Source: Amborella trichopoda
Taxonomy: Eukaryota > Streptophyta > Magnoliopsida > Amborellales > Amborellaceae
Assembly: GCF_000471905.2 (NCBI RefSeq)
Contig: NW_006500010.1
Span: forward strand, 2,513,947-2,577,946
Length of the DNA stretch: 64,000 nt
Direction: 5' to 3'
In this document: one piece after another, positions 48,481 through 59,775 of the stretch
Layout: each line of letters starts with the position of its first letter
How positions within the stretch are numbered: position 1 is the stretch's first letter
Translations under genes and position numbers: made by a program
Notes under the pieces: generated by a model
The model's database searches: none
What the model saw: only the letters and a program-made list of their open reading frames with translations
Told to the model about the DNA's origin: nothing

Positions 48481-49350
48481 AAAATCTGCTTGATACAAAT
48501 TTTTCATTTTATTTTTGTTTTTTTTAAAATTTTTAAAGGTGTAGGTAGAATTTTTACGTTTTTTTTTATCAAGGCTAATTGTTAAAAAATAAGATTTTTT
48601 ATTTTTCTAGCAAGTCTATTTTTAGAAAGATAGAACCCTTTATATAAGGGATTCACATGAATTGTAAGGGGAGATTGATTTTTGGTGAATAAAAAGAAAC
48701 GATCTTTGAGAGCGTGGAGAGAGAGGTTTTTTTTGTGGGTATTTCCTTTTTCTCTCTTTGCTTGTGGGAGCATAGTGAAGAATTCGGATCTGATGCATAT
48801 TAAAATTTGGTTTCTACAAATTTTAATTTGAATTTTTATTATTTTTATTTTTAAAAATTGGGTAGTCTTTTTATTTTTATTTATTATAAGATTTTTAGGG
48901 ATTAGTTGATAAAGTCCTTTTTATCAAAAAAATATCTTTTAGTAGAAGGATAAATCATTTTATTTGGGTACTAGTGTTTTTTAGTAAAGGAACTTATCTT
49001 TACGGTAAGCATGGGATAGAGTCGTAGTCTATATATTTTTTTAAGGAAAGTTTTAGTTTAGGGAAAAATACAAAAAACCTCTCAAGACTACAGTTATTAT
49101 GCAATTTATCCCCAACTTAACTTTTTCTCTTACTTTTTTTTTCTCAAAAATAAATTTTCTATGCAAATACCCCCAACCAAAATATAAATAAAACACCTAT
49201 GAGACAAACATAGGTGAGATAATAAGAATAGAGAGTTTGGTTTTTTTTTTTTTTTGAGAAGAGGAGGAGGTTCTGTTATGATGGTGTAGATGTTTTATTT
49301 TGGTGAGGCTTATTACTATTTTCATTTTCTTTCGACTCATTATCACGGAT
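48481..49350. other. AT-rich spacer with possible LTR relics
   Basis: 48640-48790 shows a transcript-leader-like layout (TATATAAGGG, then AATAAAAAGAAA, then CT/GA-rich sequence). No retroelement protein was seen, and it is not assigned. Nothing else was recognised. Confidence 0.35.
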
Positions 49351-49640
49351 TATGACGCGGTTAGCATGCAGGCCAAGCCCGCACATGCAGAAATGCGGGC
49401 TTGGCAATAAATATATTTTTTAAATATAATTTGATCTTAATTTTTAGAAAATATATAATGAAATCATGAATATAAAAATAAATAAATTTTAAAAATTAAA
49501 AATAATAATTATATTAAGCAAACATTTAAACGATTAGTTACAATTGTTTTTAGTTGGACCACCTATTTGCATCCATTTTTAAGATGAATGCTTTATACTA
49601 ATGGACCACATATTTGTACAAATGCGATCCAACCCATCAA
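49350..49640 (-). mobile_element. Family M2 small element, copy 3
   Basis: This is the reverse-oriented relative of 38512-38801. It carries a near-perfect hairpin end, CAAGCCCGCACATGCAGAAATG then CGGGCTTGG (about 49375). The paralogous site near 50500 is empty, so the insertion lies between ATTATCACGGA and TGTTTCAAGAAAAC. Confidence 0.65.
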
Positions 49641-49654
49641 ATGTTCTTCTGTTT

Positions 49655-49830
49655 CAAGAAAACTAATATGATAATGATTTATCTATTGTTTGGTAGTGTC
49701 AAGCATAAATTATTCGAGACAAACATAGTCACATATAAGTTTATCATTTTCAAAAATTATTTTTACTTTACTCAGTGTAACTTCATGTGGTGGTAAGGTA
49801 TTTGTCTAGGGAAGGAGATGAGCATACTGT
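49655..49830 (+). repeat. Local duplication, copy 1
   Basis: About 175 bp recurs at 50517-50690 with about 90% identity by eye. It contains ATTTATCTATTGTTTGGTAG and CACATATAAGTTTATCATTT. It is noncoding. Confidence 0.85.
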
Positions 49831-49917
49831 CAATCCAAACAACCACATAAAAATATTATACATAATATAATAATATAAGTACGAACTAGCTGAAAAAATT
49901 TGAGCTTACATCAAAAC

Positions 49918-50238
49918 TAGTGATGCCCAAATATCTTCAAATTGATCATCTTGATATCAAAATGCATGGGCATGAGAAAAAAAATAGATTTCAAATTTTG
50001 GAAATAGTGTATTATGTAATGCATTTTTGGACTGTCATTTTTCAAGATTTTCAAGTGTTCATAGATCTATCGATCTACACCATTTTTTAAGCTTTAAACT
50101 TTATGAATAAATATAAAAATATATTTTAAGGCTATCTTAAAGATTTTTAGTATTGAAACTACTTTTCTCGACCCTATTTGAAGGTAGGCTCTAATTTGAT
50201 TGTTTAGAGCTTAGGCTCTATACAAACCGCACCTTTTT
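49918..50238. mobile_element. Family M1 element, left end lost
   Basis: It is collinear with the M1 copies from the second quarter to the right end (CTCTATACAAACCGCACC). The left arm is missing or too diverged. Confidence 0.75.
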
Positions 50239-50438
50239 CAAAAAGAGGTGGGAGGTGCTGTGATGAGAGTGTAGATGTTCTACGTGGTGGGAAGGGCATC
50301 ACGTGGAGTATGACTTCTTCATTAATTAATTTTTTTTTTTTTTTTGTTTGTTGGCTGCGTAAGTAGTAAGAATTGAGTCTAGGAGGTAGCTTTGTAAATG
50401 GTCAAGCGCTAACCAGTTAAGCCAGGGCTTTTTTTCTA

Positions 50439-50489
50439 GTGGCGTATGACTTGGGGAAGGATATGTCATTTGCTCGAGCGAATTGTAGT
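50439..50489 (+). pseudogene. Orphan C-terminal relic of an aspartic protease
   Basis: The plus strand reads VAYDLGKDMSFARANCS, the family C-terminus (usual form YDL-x-LSFAPANC). No other AP sequence precedes it on the plus strand. It is opposite in strand to the neighbouring APs and closest to neither of the plus-strand genes. The paralogous segment at 49.3 kb keeps only the following CATTATCACGGAT. Confidence 0.7.
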
Positions 50490-50516
50490 AATTCATTATC
50501 ACGGATAATTGTCTAT

Positions 50517-50690
50517 TTCAACAAAACTAATCTGATAATGATTTATCTGTTGTTTGGTAGTGTTAACCATAAATTATTCGAGACAAATATAGTCACATAT
50601 AAGTTTATCATTTTGAAAATTTATTTTTACTTTACTCAGGGTAACTTCATGTGGTCCAAAGGTATTGTCTAGGGAATGAGATGAGCATAA
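50517..50690 (+). repeat. Local duplication, copy 2
   Basis: This is the partner of 49655-49830. It lies directly after the AP C-terminal relic. Confidence 0.85.
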
Positions 50691-52521
50691 CCGTCTATCC
50701 AACTGGAAAAATAATAGCATGCCGGATGTCTTAATTCTACACAAGATATTCTCCCCATAAAATTGACCATCATCTAAAGAGGCCTCAATATTTTATATAG
50801 GAAAAATACATAATAAGGCTATTTACCTTTAGTGCAGAGCTAGACATGAAATTAGGTAGCTACATTTATTACATTGACCATGCGCAAAATTCAAAAGAAA
50901 TGTTTTCAAACTATGTGACACACCCAAGCTACAAGATTTCATATAAGATGATTATAAATAATTGTAACTTTTTTGTATTAAAAGTAAATAGTTTCATTGT
51001 ATCTATAACTGGTACTACAAAGATTATTTGGTTGCAATTCGCCTTGTTTTACTTATTTAATTACAATTAGCTGCATCTCTAAATATTTTAGGAGATTTTT
51101 TTATTTCAGTACAAAATAATAATCACTACCTTTAAATTTCTATTCATCCCCAAAGTATGAGAATTAATAAGCGGCTAATAATGATGATATAAATATGCAC
51201 GTTTTTATGTGCTGTAATTTGTAACATATGCATAAGGACAGCAAAATATCAAAATGTATGATTGGGGCAATGTTTTTGCGTCATGGAAAACCATTCCTGA
51301 TTATCTTAAATTTTTACATTTGTTTCTAACTTTAGTTTTTCAATAGGGATAGTATATGATGAGGCCATTTATCATTCATACAAGTAGGTTACAATTACTT
51401 CTAAATATCATATGTCAAATTGAATAGCTTGGGGTGTTACAAACTTCGAAAAATTCTTTTTGGAACTTTGAGTCTAGTCAATAACATGCTCACAATTATT
51501 GGATTTGAAATCTTAAAAACAAGAGTAATTGCGACTTCTTTTTTATAAAAGTAAATATAATATTTGTCCAGATTTTCATAAAAAACCGTAATTTGAAAAA
51601 ACTATGCATATAAATTAATAATAATACCAATAGATATATTTTTTTTTTTAATAATAAACTATTACAAACAAGATGGGAAAATAACGCTAAAGAAAATTGT
51701 AGTAATTAGTTAGTTTATCCAAAAAGACTATAGGTTCCAGACCCAAGTGGTAGTATTGGGGAAAAATGGCCAGGTTTGGTCCATTCCTCGAAAGAAGTTT
51801 TTATGGGATCCCTATCCACCACAATTTTCACTTCTGATTCCGGCTAACGAATAATCATTGAGTTCTCCTCTTTTGGACAACACATAAAAAAAGACCCACC
51901 AAGGATCAAGTAAGCAGTGAACCTTAGAGAGATAATATGGTTTGTTCTTTTCTTTCATAGCTCTCACCTATCTATTTTCCTTAGTTATTTATTAGAGCAA
52001 TTATTATATCTCACATGATTTTGGTATCTTTTTTCGTAAATGTTTCCATGACAAAAAATAAAATAATAATATCATTCACTATAATAACCTCGTTGTCATT
52101 ATTATTGTAACGATTCCATCAATTCTATAAAATTTAGTCGGTATAATTCATTATTTAAATAAAATAATATTAAAATCACAATTGTGTATATTCTCTCGAC
52201 CGATTTTTATTTTTCTTAATTTCATAATCCGTCTCATCTCACCGGCATGCATCAAAACGTCGGAAAATCCATTCATCACAATGCCTCCAAAAGCCGCTAT
52301 TACGAGTATGTCATGAAGGACGTGAATTACAGATAAATAAAGCCATGGAAGATATTCAAGCCGCATGAAAGATGAGTGAACTCTGAAGAGAGAGATTAGC
52401 TAAATAAATCAGGTGTATTCTTATTAAATTTCACTATAATAGTACTCCACAAGCACATAGCTGATATTTATGTGGAGATAACAAAGTAATAATATGGCAC
52501 AATAATTACCAACACACCCAA
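50691..52521. other. AT-rich spacer
   Basis: I see no gene, inverted-repeat element or known family here on either strand. Confidence 0.5.
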
Positions 52522-53837
52522 TTAACAAATCCTAGATCTACTCACAATGGTGGGAGCAAAGAAGAGCCTTTCTTGCCCAAGGTCATGCTCCACGAACATG
52601 TCACGTTGCAAGTAAGTACCAAAAATCACATAATCGATCCACCGGTAAACAAGTCACCTTTTCATCTTCATCCACAAGCACAAATAGAACTTTTGGGACT
52701 GTGATCCAGTCTGCATTTTCAGTGAAATGTAACATTTGGAATCTCATCAAAATCCTCCTCATTTTTGAGGAGGTAGCAAACTTGATTCGGTTGAGTAGGA
52801 TCATAAGTCCGAGGAAGTGAAATAGAATCATCCAAACTAGAAACCAACTTATTGTAAGCCACTGCTGGCAAGTAAGTCATTACGGCACCGGAATCTATGG
52901 TGAAACTCTTCTTCGGGTCCAACGGATCAAAGGTTCCTGGTGGGATGCCGAGGCGCTTCTCCCCAACACTGATGTCCTCAAGATCCAGTATATGAAAAGT
53001 CCTAAAATTTGGCATGGCGCTTGATTGGAGTCGATTTGGGGTTAAGTTCCCCAAAATCAATGGGCTGGTGTCTTTAAAGGTGAGGAAATATGAGAATTTT
53101 TTGCCAAATGTTCCACCTAATTGACTGATGAGGGAAGGGAAGCAGGCCGGCCCCGCTCCGAGGCCTACCATCCCAGATCCCTCTTCCTCAAACGTAGATT
53201 TGTTTTCATAGCCACATCCAAACCACAAATCTTTAATATTAACGAATCCATTGTCATTTGTGATAATACTAGAAGTGCTAATATTTTCTCTAGTGTAGAA
53301 CTTTTCTTTTGTTGTTTCGGTTTCAGATGCAAAGTTACCCGATGAGTATGACTTATCCACATAATCGACTCTGTATTTACATGTCCCGGTGCAACCCGAG
53401 TTTACAGCCCTGCAGGGGGCTTCGGCGCAGTAGAATACGCGGTATGTGGACGATTTCATGGGTTTGAATTTTGGATCCAGCTGCTTGAAACATTTCACAC
53501 ACGGTAAGCATTGGGTCCAAATTATGTCACTCCCAGTGTCCATGAACAACTCTAATAACAAAGGTGGGGTCCATCTCCATGAACTATTCTCCCTGCTCAG
53601 CTGTAACGGTAGATTTGACACCCAACGGAGAGAATTCCCCAACGCTGCCAGATTTTAGCCATTGTAGGTGGCGGATGTGGGATTGTGATCGGAGGATGGC
53701 ATTCCCCACTCTGTCGGTCAGAGCGAGTGGCATTCGGGTCATAAAACGGGAACGTGGAGAGTCGCGATGAATGAGTTCTACTCGGAATCCTGCTAAGGTA
53801 TCAGCCAAAGATGGCCGGAAAACTAGAGACTAACCAT
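52522..53837 (-). pseudogene. Aspartic protease pseudogene, mostly open
   Basis: This is the best preserved of the dead copies: a single 307-codon frame (53642-52719) spans the first site FMDTGSDIIWTQC, the Cys loop, SSIITNDNG, WFGCGYEN, VGLGAGP, DISVGEKRLGIPPGTFDP and the second site FTIDSGAVMTYL. The ancestral start (53835-53837) is followed after four codons by a stop where about 12 residues of signal peptide seem lost. The prosegment frame (VELIHRDSPRS) shifts near 53584. The frame breaks again in VTFHF (about 52735) and later. The terminal LFFAPTIVS has lost the final Cys. Its loss looks recent compared with the other minus-strand pseudogenes. Confidence 0.9.
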
Positions 53838-54079
53838 CTTAGCAGCTTGTAATAGGTTTGCTTTGTGGAGCATCCTGTGACTCTCCATAGCTCTGGTATT
53901 TACAGATGGTTTGGTATGATGAATTTTTTGGCTCTTAAACTATGTTCGTATATTCCTACAGTGGCTGTTTGGTTTTTTTGTTTTACTCTATTAGTTGGTG
54001 TCCATGGCATAATACAATGAATCTCCACGGCTGTGCTATATATGTAACTGCTATATATAATTATATGTAACTGCATGCA

Positions 54080-55150
54080 TATGGTGGTCTTTTTTGGAAA
54101 ATCCAGAGAATCAGTAAGTCCTAATTATGAAATGTGGATACACGCATGAAGTCATCGATAGATCATTTTGTTCGCATGCTATAGCAACTAGGATGTTTTT
54201 GGAGGCTAATTCCCTTGGTAAAGAATTGCAAATTCCCTTAGTAAAGAATTGCGCATAATTTTTCAAAATATAGTCTGCATGGAAAAATCTGGAACAAACA
54301 TTGGGAAACCAAAAATGCAACAAATGGTAAGGAGTTAAAACCTTAAAAAAATTGAATAGGAAATATGAGAAATTTATTGCTTAACCCAAAAAACAACACC
54401 ATTTGAACATTTTCTTATGTTCCAATTCTTATATATTCGTTAGTGATAGAGTCTTTTAACTAAGGAAAAAGTTTATATAAAGTTGCAACCTTATTTGTAG
54501 AAGAACTATGGATGCACCTCAAAAATCCATCTGAAAAGATAGTTTTAATGTTGAAAAACCCTTTGATTGATCATCTCGACATCGAGTTGTATGACCATGA
54601 AAAATAAAAAGATTTTAAGTATCAGAAATAGTGCATTTTACAACATATTATCTACACCTTCCATTTTCCAGATTTTCATATGTTTATATATCTACTTGAT
54701 TTTAATCATTTGTTAAAATTTAAATTTTATGATTAGATATAAAAATAGATTTTACGATAATCTTAAAAATATTTTACATTAAAATTATATACCATGATAA
54801 AATTTGAAGGTGCACCTTACCTCTACAGCTATGGATGCATCCGTATGCTAACTGGATCCTTTTTAATTAAAAACTCTCTTACATTCTTCACTATCTCTTG
54901 AATATACGACCTTTCTATAATAAATGGCAGGAACATAAATAAATCATGAAAACTTATACCACACTAACACTTATATGATAGTGCACCTACTCTTCCCAAA
55001 CATATTGATTATAATCTACACTTTCCATAAGAACACAGTAAACAATATACACTTTCCTCAACAGTTTAGTTTTTTTTTTTTTGTGTGTGATATTCGTGAG
55101 GTGCATATTTCTCACATACCCATTATGTGGTACTAAAATCAAATAAATTC
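54080..55150. repeat. Upstream segmental duplication, copy 2
   Basis: This is the partner of 47370-48480. It is interrupted by an M1-like element at 54462-54859 that is absent from copy 1. Confidence 0.8.
54462..54859. mobile_element. Diverged family M1 element with empty paralogous site
   Basis: The sequence follows M1 in the middle (GATTGATCATCTCGACATC, TAAATTTTATGATTAGATATAAAA), while the ends are diverged (AAAGTTTATATAAAG on the left). Copy 1 of the flanking duplication reads GTCTTTTAAGTAAAAACTC without it. The flanks CTTTTAACT and TTTTTAATT are a decayed 9-bp duplication. Confidence 0.72.
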
Positions 55151-55695
55151 TCACTTCATAGTCCAAAGAAATTTACAGTGAGACATCGAAGAATTTTCAT
55201 AGTGAACAAAACCTTGTACATTTAGACTGTCCCAAATACACCAAGAAAAGAGCAGAACTTGACCAATGCATCGTAGTTTGGGATTTAAATTTGAGTAAAA
55301 TTGACTTCGGTTAGTGGGATATTTCGCTCAAAATTTACTTCAAGGGAAATATAAAAGGAAAAAGTTTACATAAGGTTAACACCTTAAATTGTAAAATTAC
55401 CAGTAATTAATGTAACAGAAAATAGTGGTGGGTTTGTTTTTATAAACAAATAACAACATTGTGTGACTAACAGTTTCCAAGTTGGGCATGGCGTACTGAT
55501 TCTATTTTTGGATTGGTTCATCAGTGCAATGAACACAAGTGTTTATTTTTGTAAAAAGCAAAAGAAAAGAATAGAAAGGAAAAGTGTATACCCATGCTTC
55601 ATGGGGGGTTGTTGAGTAATGCACTAAACATGGGAGAAAGACATGTGCCTCTTTCTTGTGATTATAATTTCAAATAAATCCATACATTTATAAAA

Positions 55696-56088
55696 GGGAA
55701 AAGCTTATATAGAGCCGAGGCTCTAAACAATCAAATATGATTCTAACTCAAAAATTTCACTAGAAGAGGTTGTTTTAATGTCCAAATATCTTCAAATTGA
55801 TCATCTCGACATCAAGATGCATTGACAAGGGAAAGAAAATGGATTACAAGTTTGGAAATAATGCATTTTGTAATGAATTTTTGGTCCGTCAATTTTTAAG
55901 ATTTTCAATTTTTCATCGATCTATCGATCTACACTATTTTTGAAGGTTTAAACTTTATAAACAAATGTGAAAATATATTTTAAGGCTATCACAAAGATTT
56001 CCAATATTGAAACTACATTTTTTGACACTATTTGAAGGTAGGCTCTAATTTGATTGTATAGATCCTAGGCTCTATACAAACCGCACCC
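55696..56088. mobile_element. Family M1 element, complete, with 9-bp target-site duplication
   Basis: It is 393 bp, flanked on both sides by TTTATAAAA (55687-55695 and 56089-56097). The arms run about 40 bp, GGG then TATAGAGCC-AGG-TCTA-ACAATCAAAT in inverted order. A 9-bp duplication and this arm length fit Mutator-like non-autonomous elements. It has no coding capacity. Confidence 0.88.
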
Positions 56089-56394
56089 TTTATAAAAAGC
56101 CTATGAAACTCCTCCGAGTTAAAAAAATATATGTTTAAAACTCGGAATTGTCCTCTCCCGCTCTCCCTCTTCGTAATACATTTTAACATATCTCCTTGAT
56201 TTGATGCCTATTGTGGGAAAAAGACTTTATTGTGATGAGCTTATCTTTTATATGGTTTATGGTTGCTCTTCTTCTGCTTTTAACTGCTTTAGTTTCTTTG
56301 GCGATTTATGGGAGCACACAGGTCTGGGTCGATTTCAGTTCAGATTTCATAGTCGATAGGTTTTTGGTTTTCTTAAGTACTAACGTGTCCCGGG

Positions 56395-56580
56395 TTGGGT
56401 AAGGGACAAGTACACTAGTACCCGGACCCGGATCCAAAATTTGCCGCGTCCATTTTGTAGGATCCAGACCTTACTTGTGGGTCCAAATACTGGAACCATA
56501 CCTGGACCCGTGTTGGGTATACCCGATGGGTCCCAGGTCAGGTCTGAGTCCATTGCCACCCCTAGTTTATTGCCACCCCT
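56395..56580. mobile_element. Fragment of a hAT-type small element
   Basis: GC-rich sequence with many ACCCGGACCC/GGATCC motifs ends in ATTGCCACCCCTAGTTT, the usual plant hAT end, given twice in tandem. The opposite end is not recognised. Confidence 0.5.
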
Positions 56581-56670
56581 AGTTTAAATCGGACTTATCA
56601 TTTTCATTATCTATACTACCATATTCATTCTTTTTCTTTTTTTACTGACACCACGATCTAAATCTTAGAA

Positions 56671-56930
56671 AGTAGCCCCTCTCCCTCTCTCTCTCTTCAT
56701 CACCCTTTCTACTCTCTTTCACCTTCCATTGAACATCTATGTCTCTCTCTTGTAATTCTCATAAAGTACAGGGAAAGTATAGAATGAGACCATTTATGTA
56801 AGTAGCCCCTCTCCCTCTCTCTCTCTTCATCACCCCTTCCACTCTCTTTCACCTTCCATTGAACATCTATGTCTCTCTCTTGTAATTCTCATAAAGTACG
56901 GGGAAAGCATAGAATGAGACCATTTATGTC
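56671..56930 (+). repeat. 130-bp tandem duplication
   Basis: AGTAGCCCCTCTCCCTCTCT to AATGAGACCATTTATGT occurs twice with a 130-bp period and a handful of differences. It lies just outside the hAT element. Confidence 0.93.
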
Positions 56931-57083
56931 TCATTAATTTTGACCGTTGGATGTGAGATTGGGTGGATGTAATTATTTCATTGACAAAGCTCAAACCTCA
57001 AAAAAAAAAATTCTTGAACTTTATGACATCCAAACTATCAAATTTCACATCCGATAGTTGTAAGCAGGGTTTGAAAACTCGGC

Positions 57084-57113
57084 GAGTCGAACCGGACTCG
57101 TCCGGTTCGACTC
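57084..57113. repeat. Perfect subterminal hairpin
   Basis: Arms of 14 bp, GAGTCGAACCGGAC and its exact complement, surround a 2-bp centre. It is likely part of the transposase recognition region. Confidence 0.9.
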
Positions 57114-57152
57114 GAAAATCGACAGACCCCATGCTGGTTCCACTACAATATC

Positions 57153-57190
57153 GGGAATCGCCCGTGTCTAGAGAGAACCGGGCGATTCCC
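57153..57190. repeat. Second subterminal hairpin
   Basis: GGGAATCGCCCG and its exact complement lie 14 bp apart. It is 40 bp inside the first hairpin. Confidence 0.9.
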
Positions 57191-57603
57191 AATAGTGAAT
57201 CGATGAGTCTCAACTGTGACTTGTCCAAGAACACAGGTTGCACAGTGTTCTTCACGATTTTCATGGTTTTTTATCATTTTCTAATCATTTTTCATCTTTT
57301 TCAGCTTTATAATCAAATATTGCAGGCTTTATTTTAAAATTTTCAGTCATTTCAGTAAATAAAAGGTAGTAAAAATCATCGATTTTGATAAAAAAATTTG
57401 GATCTGTGAATAACCCTAAAAACGTTTTAGGGTTCCACCATTTCTTTGATTTCAAGCAAAAGAGGGCAGCATTTTTTGTAAAATCTAAGGGTTATTGATC
57501 GTAAGAGTGTTGTTCAGAAGTTTTTGTTCACAATATGTGAGTATTTTGGACGAATACATATCAAATTTGAATTTGAAGCTATGGGTGCATGAAAAATAGG
57601 TAA

Positions 57604-58370
57604 GAACTGCGTTTTTTTTTTTTTCCCGCCATTTTATCAAATTCACTTAATATTTTACAAATAATATGTTAAATTTATAGACTTTTGATTTGTTATAGTG
57701 TTGTTTATCATCACATGTATTCAATTTGATTTTATTTATTCAATTTGAGTTTGATTTTTGAGAAAAAAAGACTGATGTCTGTACAGAAAAAATGGACTGC
57801 ATTTTTTTTTTTTCCGCCATTCTATCAATTTCACCCAATATTTTACAAATAATGTGTTAAATTTATAGGGTTTTGATTCGTTATAGTATTGTTTATCATC
57901 ATATGTATTCAATTTGATTTTATTTATTCAATTTGAGTTTGATTTTTTAGAAAAAAAAGACTGATGTCTGTGAAGAAAAAATGGACTGCAATTTTTTTTT
58001 TTTTCTGCCATTCTATCAATTTTACTCAATATTTTACAAATAATGTGTTAAATTTAAAAGGGTTTTGATTTGTTATACTGTCGTTAATCATCACATGTAT
58101 TCAATTTGATCTGATTCATTCAATTTGAGCTTGAATGACTGATGTCTGTGAAGAACTGCCTTTTTTTTTTTTTCCTCAATTCAATCGATTTTATTTAATA
58201 TTTTGATAATAATGTGCTAATATTATAGGGCTTTGATTCATTATAGTGTTGTTTATCAAAACATGTATTCAATTTGATGTAATTTATTCGATTTGAGGTG
58301 GACTTTTTAGTTGAAATGACTGATGTTAGGTGGGTCTGTAAAGAATTGCGTTTTTTTTTTTTTTAATTCA
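57604..58370 (+). repeat. Tandem array of about 185-bp units in the hAT leader
   Basis: Four units plus the start of a fifth each begin with a poly-T run preceded by A-CTGC or ATTGCG and hold TATTTTACAAATAAT, TTTATAG-GTTTTGATT and TCATCACATGTATTCAATTTG. Unit starts are about 57604, 57787, 57977, 58154 and 58339. Confidence 0.9.
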
Positions 58371-59460
58371 TGATTAATTTTTTTGAAAAATCGTGATTTT
58401 CCAAAAAATTGTGACCAGTTTTTTATTATCATGAGGAATCAAAAAATATTTTTAATTTCTATTGTTAAATTTTTAGTTCAAAAAATTGCATGTTGATAGA
58501 TTATTTATGCAAAAAAATACATGTTATTATATTTTTAATGCAAAACGGCATTTTTTAATTTGTTGTTAATGCAAAAAATACATTAAAAAATATATGTTGT
58601 TAAACTGTATTATATTTTTAATGCAGTTTTGTATTAAAAATGTATGTTTTAATTTTTAAATTTTTAATGCAAAAAATACATGTTAAACTGTATTATCATG
58701 ATGAATTAAAGTGAATATCATTGTAAAAAAATTGTGGCATGTATGATAATTATATTATCTTATATTTTTCAATTTTATTATTAAATTTTTAATACAAAAA
58801 ATATATGTTCTTAATAATTGAGTTATAGCCATGTTTGGAGCTTGCATTTTTTATAGCCATTTTTGTAATTGAGATGTACCACTATTTGTGATCATTTCAA
58901 TTGAGTTGGGATTGTGCCCACTATATCATCGTCAATTTTATTTGTGGCATTGTGAATGACTATATCATTGTAAATGTTTTTTGTGTCAAATATACATGTA
59001 GTGGCATTATGGATGACTATATTATTGTAATTTTTTTCTTGATTCTAAGTGTGACTTATACAGACTTTTTTTTATCTATAATGTTGCATAAATATATTTT
59101 TTTTCTTAGTATGAACTAATTCATGTTTTTCGAAATGAAGATTTGTGACAAGTCCATATGCATTGGCATTATGAATTATTATACCATTGTAAATATATTT
59201 TTTATTGATACTATATCAATGTAAATCTTTTGTTCTATATGTAGTGGCTGATATAGTCTATTTGTATCTATAATGTTGCATAAATAAATTATTTTTCCCA
59301 GTCGGAACTAAAATATTTTTGTAAATAGAAATATTTTGCATTAACAACAAATATAACTTCATGAACTACCCTTACATATTATCACTACACATGGTGATTA
59401 TTTTTCATATTGAACTGTCAAGTTAATTTTTAACTTTTTACATATTAAAACAATTGAACC

Positions 59461-59703
59461 ATGACAAGATCTACGAAAGACCCTGCATGGCAACATCGGA
59501 TCACACTTAATCCTAACAAAAAAGACAAAATTATTTGTAATTACTGTCAAAGAGTGATAAGTAGTGGGGTACATAGGTTCAAGCAACACTTGGTAGGGGT
59601 TAAGAGAGATGTTTCTGCGTGCAATAGTGTCCTTAATAACGTAAGAAAGCAGATGACGGAATTTTTCAAGGCTACCAAAGGTAAAAAAATTACAAAGCAA
59701 TAA
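59461..59703 (+). CDS. hAT transposase N-terminus with BED zinc finger
   Basis: This 80-residue frame starts MTRSTKDPAWQHRITLNP. The BED signature is present: an aromatic Trp, then CNYC, then the His pair in HRFKQHL. BED fingers bind the transposon ends or chromatin. A stop follows at ITKQ; in related elements the frame continues into a linker, so this may be a terminal mutation or an exon edge. Nothing suggests host co-option: the rest of the transposase is broken. Confidence 0.75.
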   Translation: MTRSTKDPAWQHRITLNPNKKDKIICNYCQRVISSGVHRFKQHLVGVKRDVSACNSVLNNVRKQMTEFFKATKGKKITKQ

Positions 59704-59775
59704 ATGGATGAGGAGATAGCTAGTTTATATACGTCATCAAGCGGGAATGATCTAGAAGAGTAATGTAATAATGAC

